A stretch of DNA of 64,000 bases from NCBI GenBank assembly GCA_029216955.1, contig JANAVB010029819.1, positions 34,122,747 to 34,186,746 of the forward strand, in the 5' to 3' direction. Under the pieces are notes generated by a model. That model was not told where the DNA came from, did not search any database, and saw only the letters and a list, made by a program, of their open reading frames with translations. This DNA comes from Iris pallida. Taxonomy: Eukaryota > Streptophyta > Magnoliopsida > Asparagales > Iridaceae. The stretch's first letter is position 1. Every line of letters begins with the position of its first letter. Positions 36,601 to 48,500 of this stretch are shown here, one piece after another. The translations under genes were made by a program, and so were the position numbers.

Positions 36601-37758
36601 TGGGGCATGCCTCGTTCAGGTTGCGGAAGTCGATACAGATTCGAATCTTCCCATTCTTCTTGAGGACGGGTACTATATTGGCGATCCAATCAGGATATTG
36701 CTCTTCACGAATGAAGTCGCTGACTATTAGCTTGTTGACTTCGGCTTCGATCGTGTCCATGATGCCTGGGCGGAAGCGTCGTTGTTGCTGCTTGACTGGC
36801 TTTGCATCTGGCCGTATATTGAGTTTGTGGAGAGCGATGTCAGGATTTAACCCCGGCATGTCTTCATAGCTCCAGGCGAATACATCAATGTATTCTCTGA
36901 CAAGTTCTAACAGCGACTCTCGTTCTTCGTCAGTTAGGCTTTTACTGATAAAGATCGGTTTTGGAGAAGATTCGCTGCCGAGATCCACTTGTATGACCTC
37001 ATCTTCAGTAGGAGGTTCTCTCAGTTCGAACCGCTTTTCCCATTGTGCGTCTAATTGCTGGGCCCATGGCTCTAGCTCAAGGATTTTGGGGATGTCTTCG
37101 TCTTCCTCGTAAGTGTCGGTGAATGCCATATTGACTGACATGACTTGTCTGAACACATCTCCGATGCTGGTATCTGAGTCGGAAGTCGGTGATCCGGTTG
37201 AATGTGACTGCCAGTTGCATTCTTCATCTGAGCTTTCAGGGGTCGTAGTAGGCGTTACATACCCTAAACCGCATCGGGTTTTGTTATAGTAGTTCCGTGG
37301 TTTGCCCGTCGGGGCTGGCGTCTTCAAAGGTAATCGTCGTCCAGTGCCGTAGTTCAGTCCTGGCGTTGTCTCTAGATCATACCCCTGTTTCTGTATGAGA
37401 TATTTGGATTGAGGGCTATAGAGATACAGAGGCAGTCTTCCAGCATCTGACCCGAAGTCGACTTCTTCCATGGCGAGGGGATGCGGGTTGTTCGCCCGGC
37501 CGAAGATGATTGGGTGGTCCCCTCCCTCGATTATTCGGTAAGCGTCTTCTACTGGAGTAAGTTGGATAGCGGTGTACACATTTGTCACCTGTGTGTGTAG
37601 GTGAGTGCCTATACCGTGTCCCATAGCATATATTGTACATAGCTTATTGAGCTCGGTGTAGTTCAAAGATAACCCTTTATTGATAAAGTAAGGTATCTTT
37701 TCTAGAGGGATTACATCATCTGCGGAGGGAGCGTCAGTGTGGGCAGCCACATACTTGG
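33686..37758 (-). pseudogene. pol: Pol of element B: RT, RNase H, second RNase H, integrase (nearly intact)
   Basis: One frame runs from 37750 to the stop after KKYYV at 33686, broken by a TGA at 35762-35764 and a TAG at 34544-34546. The RT box YVDD is encoded at 36329-36340 (residues 471-474 of the first open segment). RNase H follows. The second RNase H (WQMFFDGAS, NNVAEYNAL, DSQL, ADALA) is at about 35540-35090. The integrase finger has HHxx but its CxxC reads FKAF (near 34630). The core is DIIGPI at 34540, HDNGPQF, then D-35-E in NGLAEAF. The frame is shifted from protease by a small deletion near 37760, seen against A. Confidence 0.92.
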
Positions 37759-39477
37759 CTAGCTCTGGTCCTCTTCGGCTACCCCCTGTGTGAATGAAGA
37801 TTGAGAGGGCATCCCAGTCAGCTTGATCTTCAGAGGTTCAACTGACGGAGCGGAGCATGGGGTTGTCGGTAGACTAGCAACCCCCAGTCTGGCACTTGAT
37901 ATGGAGCGAGGGGTGGCTGGTTCGCTTGAAGTGTCAGACCTCGCATCGGGGTGACGACCTTTCTTAGGCAGGCGTATCGTCAGAGGTCTATCGGAGGGAT
38001 TGAGCTTCTCTGTTTGGGATTGACCGACTCTCGGCAATCTGATGGTAAGTGGCCCTGTCGTGGGTCTCGGTAACTGGCCGGACCTTGGCAGCCGGATTCT
38101 CAACTGCTCTTCCTGTGCCGAGAGGTTGATCGCGTCCTTACGCAGCGTGGCCGTAAGGGGTGCAGAATTGCCTGGTTTGTGAGCCTGGAGGTGGATTGTC
38201 AGAGGTTCTTCTGATCCCATGGTTGCTTCAACATCAGTTTGTTTATTTCCTCCTTCAAGGTGCCTCTTCGACTTTTCGTATAGGCAAGAGTCCGAGTAAT
38301 AAGATTCGACCCCTTTGAAGGGATCGATGTCAGCAAATTCTGTCCTCACGAAGCCGTGCTTGTCGACATATTTGAAGCATTGGTGTAGCGTGGAAGGCAC
38401 GATCATGTAATCGTGTATCCAAGGGCGCCCCAAAAGGATGTTGTATGAAGTGTCGGCATCTATGACGTAGCAAGTGACTTCTGATTGGAGATCGCTAATC
38501 TGACATTTTAAACGGATCTTCCCGATTGGGTAGCACCTGCCCGAATTGAACCCACTGATGGTGGTGTTTGTAGGGGTCAGGCGATGCATCGGGATGCGAA
38601 GATGATGCAGTAGTCCTTTTGGAATGATGCTTATGGAAGACCCAGGGTCAATATGCATCCGGTCCACCTTTATATCACCGATGTAGCCTGTGTAGTATAA
38701 TGGACGATCGTGTAGATTAGTCTTGATGAGCATGTCTTGTGGAGTGAAGACGATGTTGGGCATTGCTCCCGTACAGGCACTGTCTTGGAGGTCTGCGGGC
38801 TAATTTTCTCTCGTGAGGTTGACCTGAGCCAGGTACGCGTCGGCATTTTGAAGTGCATCGCTCAAAGCTGTGCGAACATTCTTCGAGAGCCTCAGGAGTT
38901 CATATAAGGACAATTTGGCCGGTGTATTGGCCAATTGTGCCAAGATGTCGAAGTTGTAGGGCCTCTCCAGCCCCTGAGATGTTTTCTTTCGAAGGGATTT
39001 GTCGAAGCGAGTCTCCTTCGGCCTAGGCTTGTCGGTCGTCGAAGGCTGAGCCGGTCCCGGAGCATCCGTGGTAGTGGGCGGATGATCATCAGTCGAGTTT
39101 TCAGCCACAGGTTGAGATTGTGCTCCGGATCGAGTAACAACGGCCGTGACTTCCTCTTCATCTGCTGAGGTGGTACGACAGGATCTGACTTTTCCACTTT
39201 TCTTTTTAGAAGATGGAGTGGACTGAGTTACCTCATGGACTAGGTCCGGATGGACCCACATAATTTCCCCTCGTGATGTGGTGAGGGGTACTAGACCAGC
39301 AGCTTGAGCAGGCGGGAGATTAGCAATCTCCATCGTTGCCAGAGGGATGGGTATAATCCCGTCCTGGGTCTCTGTTGGAGGGAAGCTGCCGAATTGTACG
39401 GACACCATGTTGGCTGCCACGGTTACCTTCTCGAAATCGATGGCCAGAGCGTTCGAATCGATGAGGTTTTGGATATA
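37759..39477 (-). pseudogene. Protease and linkers of element B
   Basis: Two same-frame segments, 38800-39420 (linker) and 37759-38763 (protease plus a Pro/Arg-rich linker), are separated by a TAG at 38800-38802. The protease active site is IDPGSSISIIP, near 38640. It is in the same frame as gag, so Gag-PR is one polyprotein. The C-terminal linker has repeated basic units of the type LTIRLP (about 38190-37900), also seen in A. Confidence 0.85.
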
Positions 39478-40752
39478 TCATTTCAGTTGGTAGCAGTCGT
39501 GCGTAGCATGGTGGACGTAGCGGTGGTAATGGCAGAACTTTGGGTTCTCCAGATCAGCCGGCCGAGGCTCCCGTCTTGGTGGAGGAAGCTGAATCCTATC
39601 TCCTTGTATGAGCATGTCCAAGATAGGCTTGACGTGACCGTCTTCAAAAGAGTAAGTGATTTGAGGCCATTGTTTGTCCGCAGGTTGCGACTCAGGCTTC
39701 TGGGCTGTATCGGCCACCATAGCCTGCTTGCCCCTGTTGTCCCGGTTGTTGGACGGGCTACCCCCATTGTCGTTGGTGGTGCTGGGACGCTTGCCCTTGT
39801 TCTCTCCCTCTGAGATATGTAATCCCAGTTGGCGAGCCTTCTTTAATCGTTCTTCGGCACTTGTAGCACTAATGATAAAAGCCTTCCAGTCCTTGAATTG
39901 ACTCTCGTCCATCCAGAGACTGATTGTTGGGAGTAGTCTCTTTTGGCAAATTTCGATCAAGGAAGAGTCCGGGTTGCCAGATGGTAGCTTCATTGCGGTT
40001 TGACGAAACCGCTCAATGTAATTCCTCGTCAGCTCTTTCTCTCCTTGAATGACTTCCATGAGGGTAGACATCGTGACGTCCTGCCCTACCTCATAGAACC
40101 TCTCCAAGAACAGGCGTTTGAAGCCAGCGAAGGAATGGATGTAATTGTCCGGCAGGTTGCGGTACCAATCGAAGGCGACTCCTTCCAATGCCCCAATAAA
40201 TAACCGTATGAGGATAGCGTCATCATGGGGGAGATGGTCGGTAGTGACCTCAAAGTAAGTGATGTACCGACTTGCTGAAGTCTTGCCATCATATGGGTTG
40301 ATATTGAATGGCTTATATCTTGGTGGAAAGGGAACATCCCTCCATTCGGCAGGATATGGTTGCCGTATCCTGAGGTCATGAGAGTTTTCTCGGGCATGGA
40401 ACATTGCTCGGAGCTCCTGAACCTCTCTTCTCACTTCTCGGGCCTCGTCTGTCGTGGTAGGGGCCGTTATCTCGGGACGATTGTTGCCCGGGTTCGATGC
40501 CGCTGAATTTGAATCTACGTTGATTGCGGGACCCGTGCTTGTCTGGCCAGGTGTCACCTCCTGCAGATTAGGAAGCGCCGCTTTGATCTCGTCTACAGAC
40601 TTGACCAAGGCGTGCAATATGGCCTCCAAAGTGTCGATGTGCTGGCGATCATCGGAACCGCCTTGATTGCTGTCTGTCATGAACACCGTCTTTACATGAG
40701 GAGTGACGGAAGGAGTGGTGGAGGATGTACCCTCCGAGTCGTACCCGTGCAT
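39478..40752 (-). CDS. gag: Gag of element B
   Basis: An open segment of 424 residues contains the Retrotrans_gag domain (residues about 140-290; AFDWYRNLPDN, NYIERFRQTAM), a Lys/Asn/Gly-rich linker and a His/Cys knuckle (CHYHRYVHHATHDC) at the end. Gag coats the RNA and forms the particle. It is closed by a TGA at 39478-39480, where A has an arginine codon, and protease follows in the same frame. The true N terminus is probably upstream, in the frame used at 40839-41273 or in ORF1; a frameshift separates them here. It overlaps no other real gene. Confidence 0.85.
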   Translation of the reverse strand: MHGYDSEGTSSTTPSVTPHVKTVFMTDSNQGGSDDRQHIDTLEAILHALVKSVDEIKAALPNLQEVTPGQTSTGPAINVDSNSAASNPGNNRPEITAPTTTDEAREVRREVQELRAMFHARENSHDLRIRQPYPAEWRDVPFPPRYKPFNINPYDGKTSASRYITYFEVTTDHLPHDDAILIRLFIGALEGVAFDWYRNLPDNYIHSFAGFKRLFLERFYEVGQDVTMSTLMEVIQGEKELTRNYIERFRQTAMKLPSGNPDSSLIEICQKRLLPTISLWMDESQFKDWKAFIISATSAEERLKKARQLGLHISEGENKGKRPSTTNDNGGSPSNNRDNRGKQAMVADTAQKPESQPADKQWPQITYSFEDGHVKPILDMLIQGDRIQLPPPRREPRPADLENPKFCHYHRYVHHATHDCYQLK

Positions 40753-40990
40753 CGAGAAATCATCAGGATATGTGGGGATGTTCTCTTCAGGTTCGAACTC
40801 GGAAGGAACACTACCCCCAGCTTCGGAACTTGCTTCGTCTAGGATGTCCTTGGGGACGTCGGTATCTGTTGTATCCGTCGGAGGATTTGCTTCCTCCAGT
40901 CCGTATTCGTGGAATGTCGGATTGTCGTGGATGTTTGGAGGAGTGCTACCCCCAGTTCCGACGACCCCAATGTTGCAGACGACGAACTTC

Positions 40991-42337
40991 CTACTGCAGC
41001 AGTTTTCGTCTTCGAACGGGTGTGTTGAAATACTCCAGTGGAGGATAACCCTTTAGACGATGGTTTCTTAGCTGCAGTAGTTGACACCTTTGGGCTGGAG
41101 ATGCTCGTTTTCTTCCCTCTTTCTTTGGCGAGAACTTTCTGCGCGGACTTGCAGGAGACAACAGGAGGTGCCTCGTCTTTGAGCTCGGGTGATGTAGTCT
41201 TTGGAAGACGGATGGCCGGTCTTCCGTCACCGCCGCGTTGCTGCAACAGCAGTTGACGATGATCTGGGTGCATTGATGTTCGTGTGAGGGCTCTTTACAC
41301 CCCGAAGCTCCTTCTCTTTCCTTGTATTTGTGGAGGATAACCTCACGCAGGTCAGAGGAACCACTTTGTCTGTTTGCCGCCGGGGACTGGACTTGAGTGG
41401 TTTTATACAACTTTCCATCAGAGGCCTGCGTGATAATCAACGGGACGCCCTGATAGTCAGAGGTTGGGGCAGTCGTCTGGACTTGATAAGCCCGTGCTGC
41501 CCTAGACTTCCTCCTTTTAGCACTTGTGGGTGCGTAATAGGAGGAGTCTAAGTCGAATACCACAGAGTCTGGATTATCATCCAGAGAATGATCAGAGTCA
41601 GGACCGCATGAAAGCCGGTCGAAGACTGATCGAGAGAAGCATGGGACGGATGCTATACGGCTAGCATTGGGTACCGTGCAGGCTGTCTGCATGCGGCTGT
41701 CTTTTGTTGTAGGATGAGTCTTTATGCGGCTAGGAGTCACGACCGTGCAGGCTGACCGCATACGGTTGGCATCTGTGGCCGCATGGGTTTTCTGCAAGCG
41801 ATTGACTTTAATAGCCGCATGAGTCTCATCCGTGCGGTTGGCAACTGTAGCCGCATAAGTTATGCGGCTGACAGATGTGGCCGCATGAGTTTTCTTTATG
41901 CGGTCGGCGGTTGTAGCCGTATGGGCTTTCTCCCTGCGGCTAATACTCTTCTGCGGCTCGGATCGCGTAGAGTTCCTCTTTGCCCCTGCAAGTCCAGCAT
42001 CATAGTATTTTCTTCTGCCGGACTTGGGGACAGCAGAGTTGTCTACGGTCTGAAGTGGGGCCGCAGGGGAGTCTTTCTCGCCATCTTGAGCAATAGAGAG
42101 CACCCCATCAAGGGCTTGCGGAGGAGCAAATGATTTTGGCCTCCACTCTTTGCGAGCCTTTATGGTACGGGTGCGCTTTTGGACCGGGCCAGTGCTACCT
42201 TCAGAGAGCATCTCTTCGAACGCCTGTTGGTCGAAGCGTACGACCATCTTCTGTTGTATAGAGCCAAGTTTGGCTGCGTCCGATTGCGTCACCAACTCCT
42301 CAGCAGTGGAGAAGTTAGTCCCCAGCAGAGTCGCCAT
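40991..42337 (-). CDS. ORF1 / Gag N-terminal extension of element B
   Basis: ATG at 42337 lies inside the primer-binding site, three bases past the LTR, and begins MATLLGTNF. An upstream in-frame ATG (42349) is in the LTR end. About 448 residues: an N-terminal region (AFEEMLSEGS, residues about 40-50), then about ten degenerate repeats of 9-14 residues of the type HAAT-x-x-x-R-I/M (about 41960-41640), which encode GCCGCAT-like motifs, then a region with an aromatic S-Y-Y element, and a basic C-terminal part. A has the homologue at 55933-57045. I do not recognise the domain. Tat relatives such as Ogre have an extra ORF before gag, so it is either that ORF or the Gag N terminus shifted by a frameshift near 41000-41270. 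Confidence 0.65.
   Translation of the reverse strand: MATLLGTNFSTAEELVTQSDAAKLGSIQQKMVVRFDQQAFEEMLSEGSTGPVQKRTRTIKARKEWRPKSFAPPQALDGVLSIAQDGEKDSPAAPLQTVDNSAVPKSGRRKYYDAGLAGAKRNSTRSEPQKSISRREKAHTATTADRIKKTHAATSVSRITYAATVANRTDETHAAIKVNRLQKTHAATDANRMRSACTVVTPSRIKTHPTTKDSRMQTACTVPNASRIASVPCFSRSVFDRLSCGPDSDHSLDDNPDSVVFDLDSSYYAPTSAKRRKSRAARAYQVQTTAPTSDYQGVPLIITQASDGKLYKTTQVQSPAANRQSGSSDLREVILHKYKEREGASGCKEPSHEHQCTQIIVNCCCSNAAVTEDRPSVFQRLHHPSSKTRHLLLSPASPRRKFSPKKEGRKRASPAQRCQLLQLRNHRLKGYPPLEYFNTPVRRRKLLQ
42320..42336 (-). promoter_or_regulatory. Primer-binding site of element B
   Basis: TGGCGACTCTGCTGGGG on the - strand begins three bases after the LTR end (42340). It starts TGG, as expected for pairing to a tRNA CCA end. 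Tat-lineage elements commonly use tRNA-Arg; I did not verify the match. A has the same with changes (57028-57044, TGGCGACTCTGCTAGTG). Confidence 0.7.
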
Positions 42338-42339
42338 CG

Positions 42340-43703
42340 TGTTTACCATTGATTGTAAAAGTACAGAACAATTATCGGAGGACTGAACTTAGACTCACAA
42401 TACAAACTCGCTCGTACAAAGAAAGCCTAGGGACGAAAACCTAGGTACAGCAGTCTAAGTACGATTGTTTATTTTAGATTCTGGGGGGTGACGATAGAGG
42501 CTCGAGAAAGCGACGGTCGCTCTGCCTTACTCCTTGGACGATCGGTACGCAGCCTTGACTCGGGGAAGATCTGCTTGGTCGTTGACGAAGAAATGCCTTC
42601 TTGCTCTCTCTCTGATTATACTCCTGGCTTCTCTCTCTCTCTTTGCATATTCTCTCTCTGACTATGGGGGAAGTCTCTCTGTGTATACGTATTCTTCTCT
42701 GGTTTTTTTCTTTTTTTTTGTATCTCTCTCTATATATCACAAGGGAATGGCACCTTGCTATTTATAATAGTGGGATGTGATCACTAGGGTTGCCAATGAT
42801 TAGCTCTTGGAGATGGCGACGGCCTGGGGCTTGATCAATCTAGGCCGTTCGTTTCTGATTGTGACGAATCAGAACCATTAAGGGTAGATTACACCAAATC
42901 CCCATTAGCAATTAATGCTGATTGGCATAAATCTTTCTTATAATGATTCTCTAATATCTGCGAATAAATCAAATTTATTCTCCTGCCACGTGCCCCAGAT
43001 CATTGGGATTCGACCCGATCTTGGATTGCCATAAATCTGGGAGATTGTTCGGCTGAGGACACGTGTCCTGAGAGCCAATGGTGAGACTGGAACCGCATAC
43101 AGATTGGGCCGCATGAGATTTGGGCAGCATGAATTTTGGGCCGCATAAGACTTGGGACACGTGTCAGGGCTGTCTGGGCAGTGGCCCCCTCCTTCAGACT
43201 TCTGAACCATATGATGAGCCGCATGAACCGCATAATGGTGTGTTTGCTTGAGCCGCATGGGCATGATCTTCTTGAGCCGCATAGGGATGATTCCACTCGA
43301 GCCGCATGGGACAGCTTCACTCTGAACCGCATGGAAAGTCTTCACTTCGAGCCGCATAAGCACACCCACGTGGCAGGGCCACGTGGCATTTTGTTGCTCT
43401 CGGGGGATCGTGTCAGAGATTTCTTTCTCTTCCCTAGAGATTCATCATCATGACAGAGTCATAATTACCTGCTTGGTGTCAGGTCTGTCAACTTTTCAGA
43501 GGGGTCAGCCGTCAAAGCAATTAATGCAGCATGGATCGGAGGGGAGCACTGTCACGCCACATGTCTTCTGAACCGCATGGAATGCCTCTGGCCGCATAGC
43601 TCCTTATGCCGCATGACTCCCTGAGCCGCATGCGTTTTCAGCGCCGCATGGGTCTTTCCTGGCCACATGAGTCATTTTCTTTAGTATTTTCCATGCTTCT
43701 ACA
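42340..43703 (-). repeat. 5' LTR of element B
   Basis: 1364 bp. TATA is at 42759-42766 (reverse complement of TATTTATA). U3 holds eleven exact GCCGCAT copies (43108 to 43643) and several variants. A CT-rich tract lies at 42600-42730 in the R region. The frames on both strands at 42938-43453 are translations of the array. Confidence 0.92.
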
Positions 43704-43708
43704 ACTAC

Positions 43709-44329
43709 TTCGATGAGAAGGTATTGAACCTTGTTGGGGTCCCGATACCATATTGGATTAGTAGCATGGAAAGATACGTCGTCGTGAATTAGTTTACCAT
43801 CTTCTGTCCTTGTTTGGTTGGGGGGATGGTACGCTCGTTCAGTATGTGCGTATTGGACCATGTTATAATTCGATTGACTAATTTATTTGAGCAATATTTA
43901 TTCAGTTTATATGGCATGATATTATGTGTCTTATTACGTCCCTCTGAGGACCTGGTTATCTCTCCAGGTGTGTGCTATTATTTTTCGTAGGTGCTCTAGC
44001 TCTAGCCGTGTTCATCGCTATTTCTTCGAGGATGATTGCACTTGGATCGTCTTCGCTTCGCTCACCAAAATCTTTCTTTTTTCTTATCATGTATTTCTCT
44101 TTTCATAGTTGGTAGTGGATTTGTCTCCGCCCAACTACATGTACCAAATGACAATTTTATAGTTGATTATATGAGATCTTCTATTCATTTATTTTGTGTG
44201 GATGAGATTAGTTATGGTTCTACTGTATTTTACAGCTTATGTATCCATACGAGGTCTATGTACTTCGTATGAATACAGCTGGCATGTCTACGTTCTTAGT
44301 CCTACGTATTTTGGGACTGGGGCGTTACA
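43709..44329 (+). repeat. Left LTR of element E, 3' part
   Basis: It resumes after B and matches 48956-49573, ending GGGGCGTTACA. No coding frame is convincing; 43926-44272 is conserved in the other LTR only because the two are LTR copies. Confidence 0.88.
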
Positions 44330-45571
44330 TGTTTTTGTGGTGGCCCATGCAGGTCAGATAAATTGTTTGGTCACTTTACCGTACCAAGCAATCCTGCGTA
44401 TAGGATTAGAAGTCTAGGATCTCATCCACATACTTGACCTCTTTCCTTGATTTTATCTACCGTTTGATTCATCAATTGCATCTTGCTTGTTTTTTTCCAT
44501 CCCTATTCTTATCTTCCCTTCGTGCTTGCTAGAGATTGACCCTACTAGTTAGTTGTCCCAAAACACCATTAGTTAAATTCTTTAAGTTGGGTAGAATACC
44601 TTATGAACTAGCAACCCCTTTGTCCTAGTGACCTGTATTAGCAAGCTTATTTAGATCTTAGAATCTAGAGGACCTAACCCGTTTAGCCAACCAAGGACTT
44701 GGACAAGAAGACTATAGGACGACTGTATGACTTAAAATCATTCTGCCTTCTTTTAACCTTAATCTCTCGTGCCTATGTATTTACCATTTTGACTAATGAT
44801 GCTAAATGTAGCCTAGTTTTTGTAAGCCTGTTCCTTATCGAGCTTGTCCAAGACATATGTTAATTGGGTCGCTCCCACTAACATATTGTCTAATCAGAAC
44901 CGGTGCATAATGGTCTCATCAACCAAGTTCACTTTGGTTCGCTTTTGTCTATCGTTCTACGTGGATGGGGACATAGCTAAACTTGCCCTCTAGAATCCCA
45001 TCCACGACTGCCTTGACAATTCCTTTGAAATTTTTGGTCGTCCTTGAATCACGTACTCGTATTCGATAATATCGTCTTGAAACTCCTTATTGCGTTCGCC
45101 TTCACCTATTTTAGGAAGACGAAAGCGTAATACTAGAACTCCCTCTAGCCTTCCTAACAATTATGACCGTTATCACTCAAGGTTGTTATATCCTCATCCT
45201 AAACTGCTCGTTCTTATCTCGGCCCTATATTTACTCTCATGACCTTCTAATCACTTAGGTTAGGAGTGACCCAAATCGCTCTCTCAATCGTGCCAGCAAC
45301 CAACTCCTAAGAAACCATATCTTTAAGATCTCTAATATATTCTTCTCTAGATAACACACTAGCCTTTATCGCGTGTTTTATCTTTAAACCTTACACATTT
45401 TTCTTCTTGAGCTATCACATGATTACTCTCGCCATTATTGAAGTCGCGATTTCCTAATGCATGATTGCTTTGGACGTTGTGAATGATTATTCCTCACCGA
45501 TACCCCCTTGTGCTTTTCACCCCCTCCTAATTCTTAATTTCGAGGACAAAATTCTTTTAAGTTGGGTAGGA
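44330..45571 (+). other. Internal region of element E, non-coding
   Basis: It starts with the leader shared with the C/D family and ends ACAAAATTCTTTTAAGTTGG, a poor polypurine tract, before the right LTR. I find no gag, protease, RT or integrase motif in any frame. The whole 1.24 kb is therefore passenger sequence or packaging signal. Confidence 0.7.
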
Positions 45572-48500
45572 TGTAAAACTCCTAAATTTCTACTATATTT
45601 TTTATTAAATTTGGTCCTGATTAATTTTTTTTATTATTTTGTATTTCGCGTAACCGTATTGTACGTCGCGCACGAAATTCTATTTTTCGTGATTGCTCGA
45701 CGAGTGCGAATATATGCGAGCGTACATATTTTTGAAAAACATTATTTTTATTATTTATATAGTTTCAAAGTAATATAGACAATAATTATTTCTAGCTGTT
45801 ATTTTCAAGTTTATGACTTTAATTATGAAAAGCCTTTCGTTTATATAGTTATAATAATAAATAAAATTTTCCTATAAAATGGTAAATTAGAAAGGTATAT
45901 TATGTAAATATTATTTGTACAAACATATATTTTTCATAATTATTTATTAGTTTATTTTAAATAAATAGTGTATTTTCAAAATTATTATTATAGAATTTTT
46001 ACAAAACATATTTTGAAATTATCGTACCAATTTAAATCTTGATTTGATTTAAGGATATATTTTAAATAGTAAATTAATATCTATATTTGGAGTTTGAGTT
46101 ATCTTAATTCATTTTAAAATAAAGGATAGAATTTAAATTAGATTTAAATTGGATTGGTATTGGATTTGGATTTGATTTCATTGTTTTAAATTAAATAGAG
46201 AATTATCTAAATTGGGTTTAAAGGAATCCTAATTCTTATCTAATTGGGAATTCCCACATCCTATAAAAGGCAGGTACTCCTCCAAATTTCTATCATACAA
46301 AAACTCTACAATTTTCTCCACAAAATGTGCCGTGTACCGTGTCAGTGTCCATCCAGATTTTTATTCCATTTTTACAAATACATTAACCTCTCCGTGTCGG
46401 ACATACCCGACACAACCGAAATCCTAAACCTCTCATCCCTACCACACCGGACCTCCACCAGTAACCCCATCCTCCCGCCAAACCACCATGGCCAAGGTCA
46501 AAACACCACGTCCGCCGGAGTTCCACCACAGTAATACCCCGACCATCGTCATCTTCCCAACCCCGTCGTCATCACCGCGGCTCGTCCCGACCCCCACGTC
46601 ATCCTGACATCCTTGTCACTACAGCACACCGCTGTGACCACCTACACCCTCTCCTCCGACTCCCCGCCACCAGCGGACAGCCATCTCCCAACCATAACCC
46701 CATGACCCTTACCGACACCACCCCACTGCCATTGCAACCAGAACCCCTAACACCCATCTCCTCCACACAGCCACCACCATTGAAACCAACACACAAAGAA
46801 GAAGGAAAACCAAACCCAAACCCTAAAACTTACCTCACCGCCCCGAGTCACCGCTCCCTCCGGCAGCGCGCGACCGCCACGGCCGAACCCGCCGCCACCG
46901 GCCTGCTGCGACGAGCTCGCCACCGCCGGAAATCCTTTCCCTCGAACCCCTTTTCCGCCTTGGCTACCTCCCCGCGCGCGGCTGCTCCTCCTGTCGACGC
47001 CCGGCCGAGACCCGCCTGCGACCGCCGAACCCCGCCCCGCGTCGGCGAGCGCGCCACCCGGCGCTTCTCCCCATCACCGCCCCCTTCTTCCCTCTTCTTC
47101 ATCGATCGCCTGCCCGCACCTAGTCGCCGCACAGCCATCGCCGTCCACCCTCCTCCGCCGAGCCGTGCCCTAGCCCTCCGCCGCCGACCAAATTCGCCTC
47201 CGCCGGAACCGTCCCGAGCTCCCACCGACCTCCCGACCGCCTTCTCTCCCTTTCTGCCTCCTCTCCCTCTTGGTTTCTCTCTTCCCATAGTACTTTTCTT
47301 ACAGATGGTTTTTTTTGGGTTTTTGTGTTAGGAAAGAACAAATGGTTTCAACTAAAGGTTTCATTTTTAATAGTATTATTATTTTTATGGTTTTACAGCA
47401 GAGTAAGTATATTATTATTATTATTATTTTATTATTTTTATTATTATTATTAATATTATTATTATTGTTTCATTGTTATTCTTATTTCATTATTAGTATT
47501 ATTATTATTATTGTTAGTACATTATTAGTTGTTTTCATTAACAGAATATTTTGTAAGTACAGTATTAATAATATTATTATTATTATTATTATTCTCATTA
47601 TTATTATTATTTGTCATCATTATTATTATTTGTTAAAGATAGTTATTATTATTATTATTATACTCATTATTTTTATTATGATTATTATTGTTGTTACTTG
47701 CAAAACTATCTATTTGCTAAATATTATTATTTATAAAAGTTTTAGGAATATATTATTTTCTGACTAAAAGGAAACAACTATTTTGATTTTAAGTTTGTAT
47801 TTATATAAATATTTTGGCAATAAAATATATACATATATTTTTCTAACTAGAGTCGTATCTTTACAAACTTAGAGTTTTTGCCGAAAACGATTTTTTTCTT
47901 GACTTTAGGTTTTTGCATTTTTCTTATAAATATTTTGACTCATGAAAACTAGTTTTAGGAATATTCTCTAAAACTCGTATAAATATTTATTTATCCATTA
48001 TTCTTTGATTTTTTTTCCTGTCCGTATCCAAGTCCTATTCCTTCGCCCATTTCGAGACTACCATATGTCCAACCTAACCAATTTGACCCTTCTGGACCCA
48101 ATGGAACTGTCCGTGTCACCATCAGAGGTCACCTTGCATAGTTGTTACACCGAAGTCGCAGTTCATGCCAACTTGATCATCGCAGCATACTAGGCGTACC
48201 ACCAGGCAAGACACCTTGCCATTCGCTGTTTAATTATTTTAGCTCATATTTTATGCATTATTTATTTTCTTTATGCAAAATAAACTGTGATACATGGCAT
48301 AACTGTTAGAACTTACTGTTCATTTATATTTCCTGCTGTGTATTATTTTCTTACAAATTAAACCTAGATTTAAGAGACCACCATGCGTATTGCATTCATT
48401 GGCCTTGACACGTTGTAACACGAAGTTGTATGTCGCATATAGAACCCGGAAGTGCGTGATTGGCTGGCCACCAGTACGTACAAGCCGTACGATAGGAATA

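Larger units (their letters stand above)
30424..43703 (-). mobile_element. Element B, second Tat-lineage element, innermost of the nest
   Basis: LTRs are 30424-31785 (3') and 42340-43703 (5'), TSD ACTAC at 30419-30423 and 43704-43708; the intact site is seen in the right LTR of E at about 48950-48955. Total length is 13.3 kb. Over about 185 bp the LTRs differ at 5 sites (about 2.7%). ORF1, gag, PR, RT, both RNase H and integrase are all recognisable with only a handful of lesions, and a shortened antisense gene lies between pol and the 3' LTR. Confidence 0.94.

Noticed and set aside
43926..44417. Overlapping ORFs repeated at 49170-49673
   Set aside because: The two locations are the two LTRs of E, so repetition says nothing about coding.
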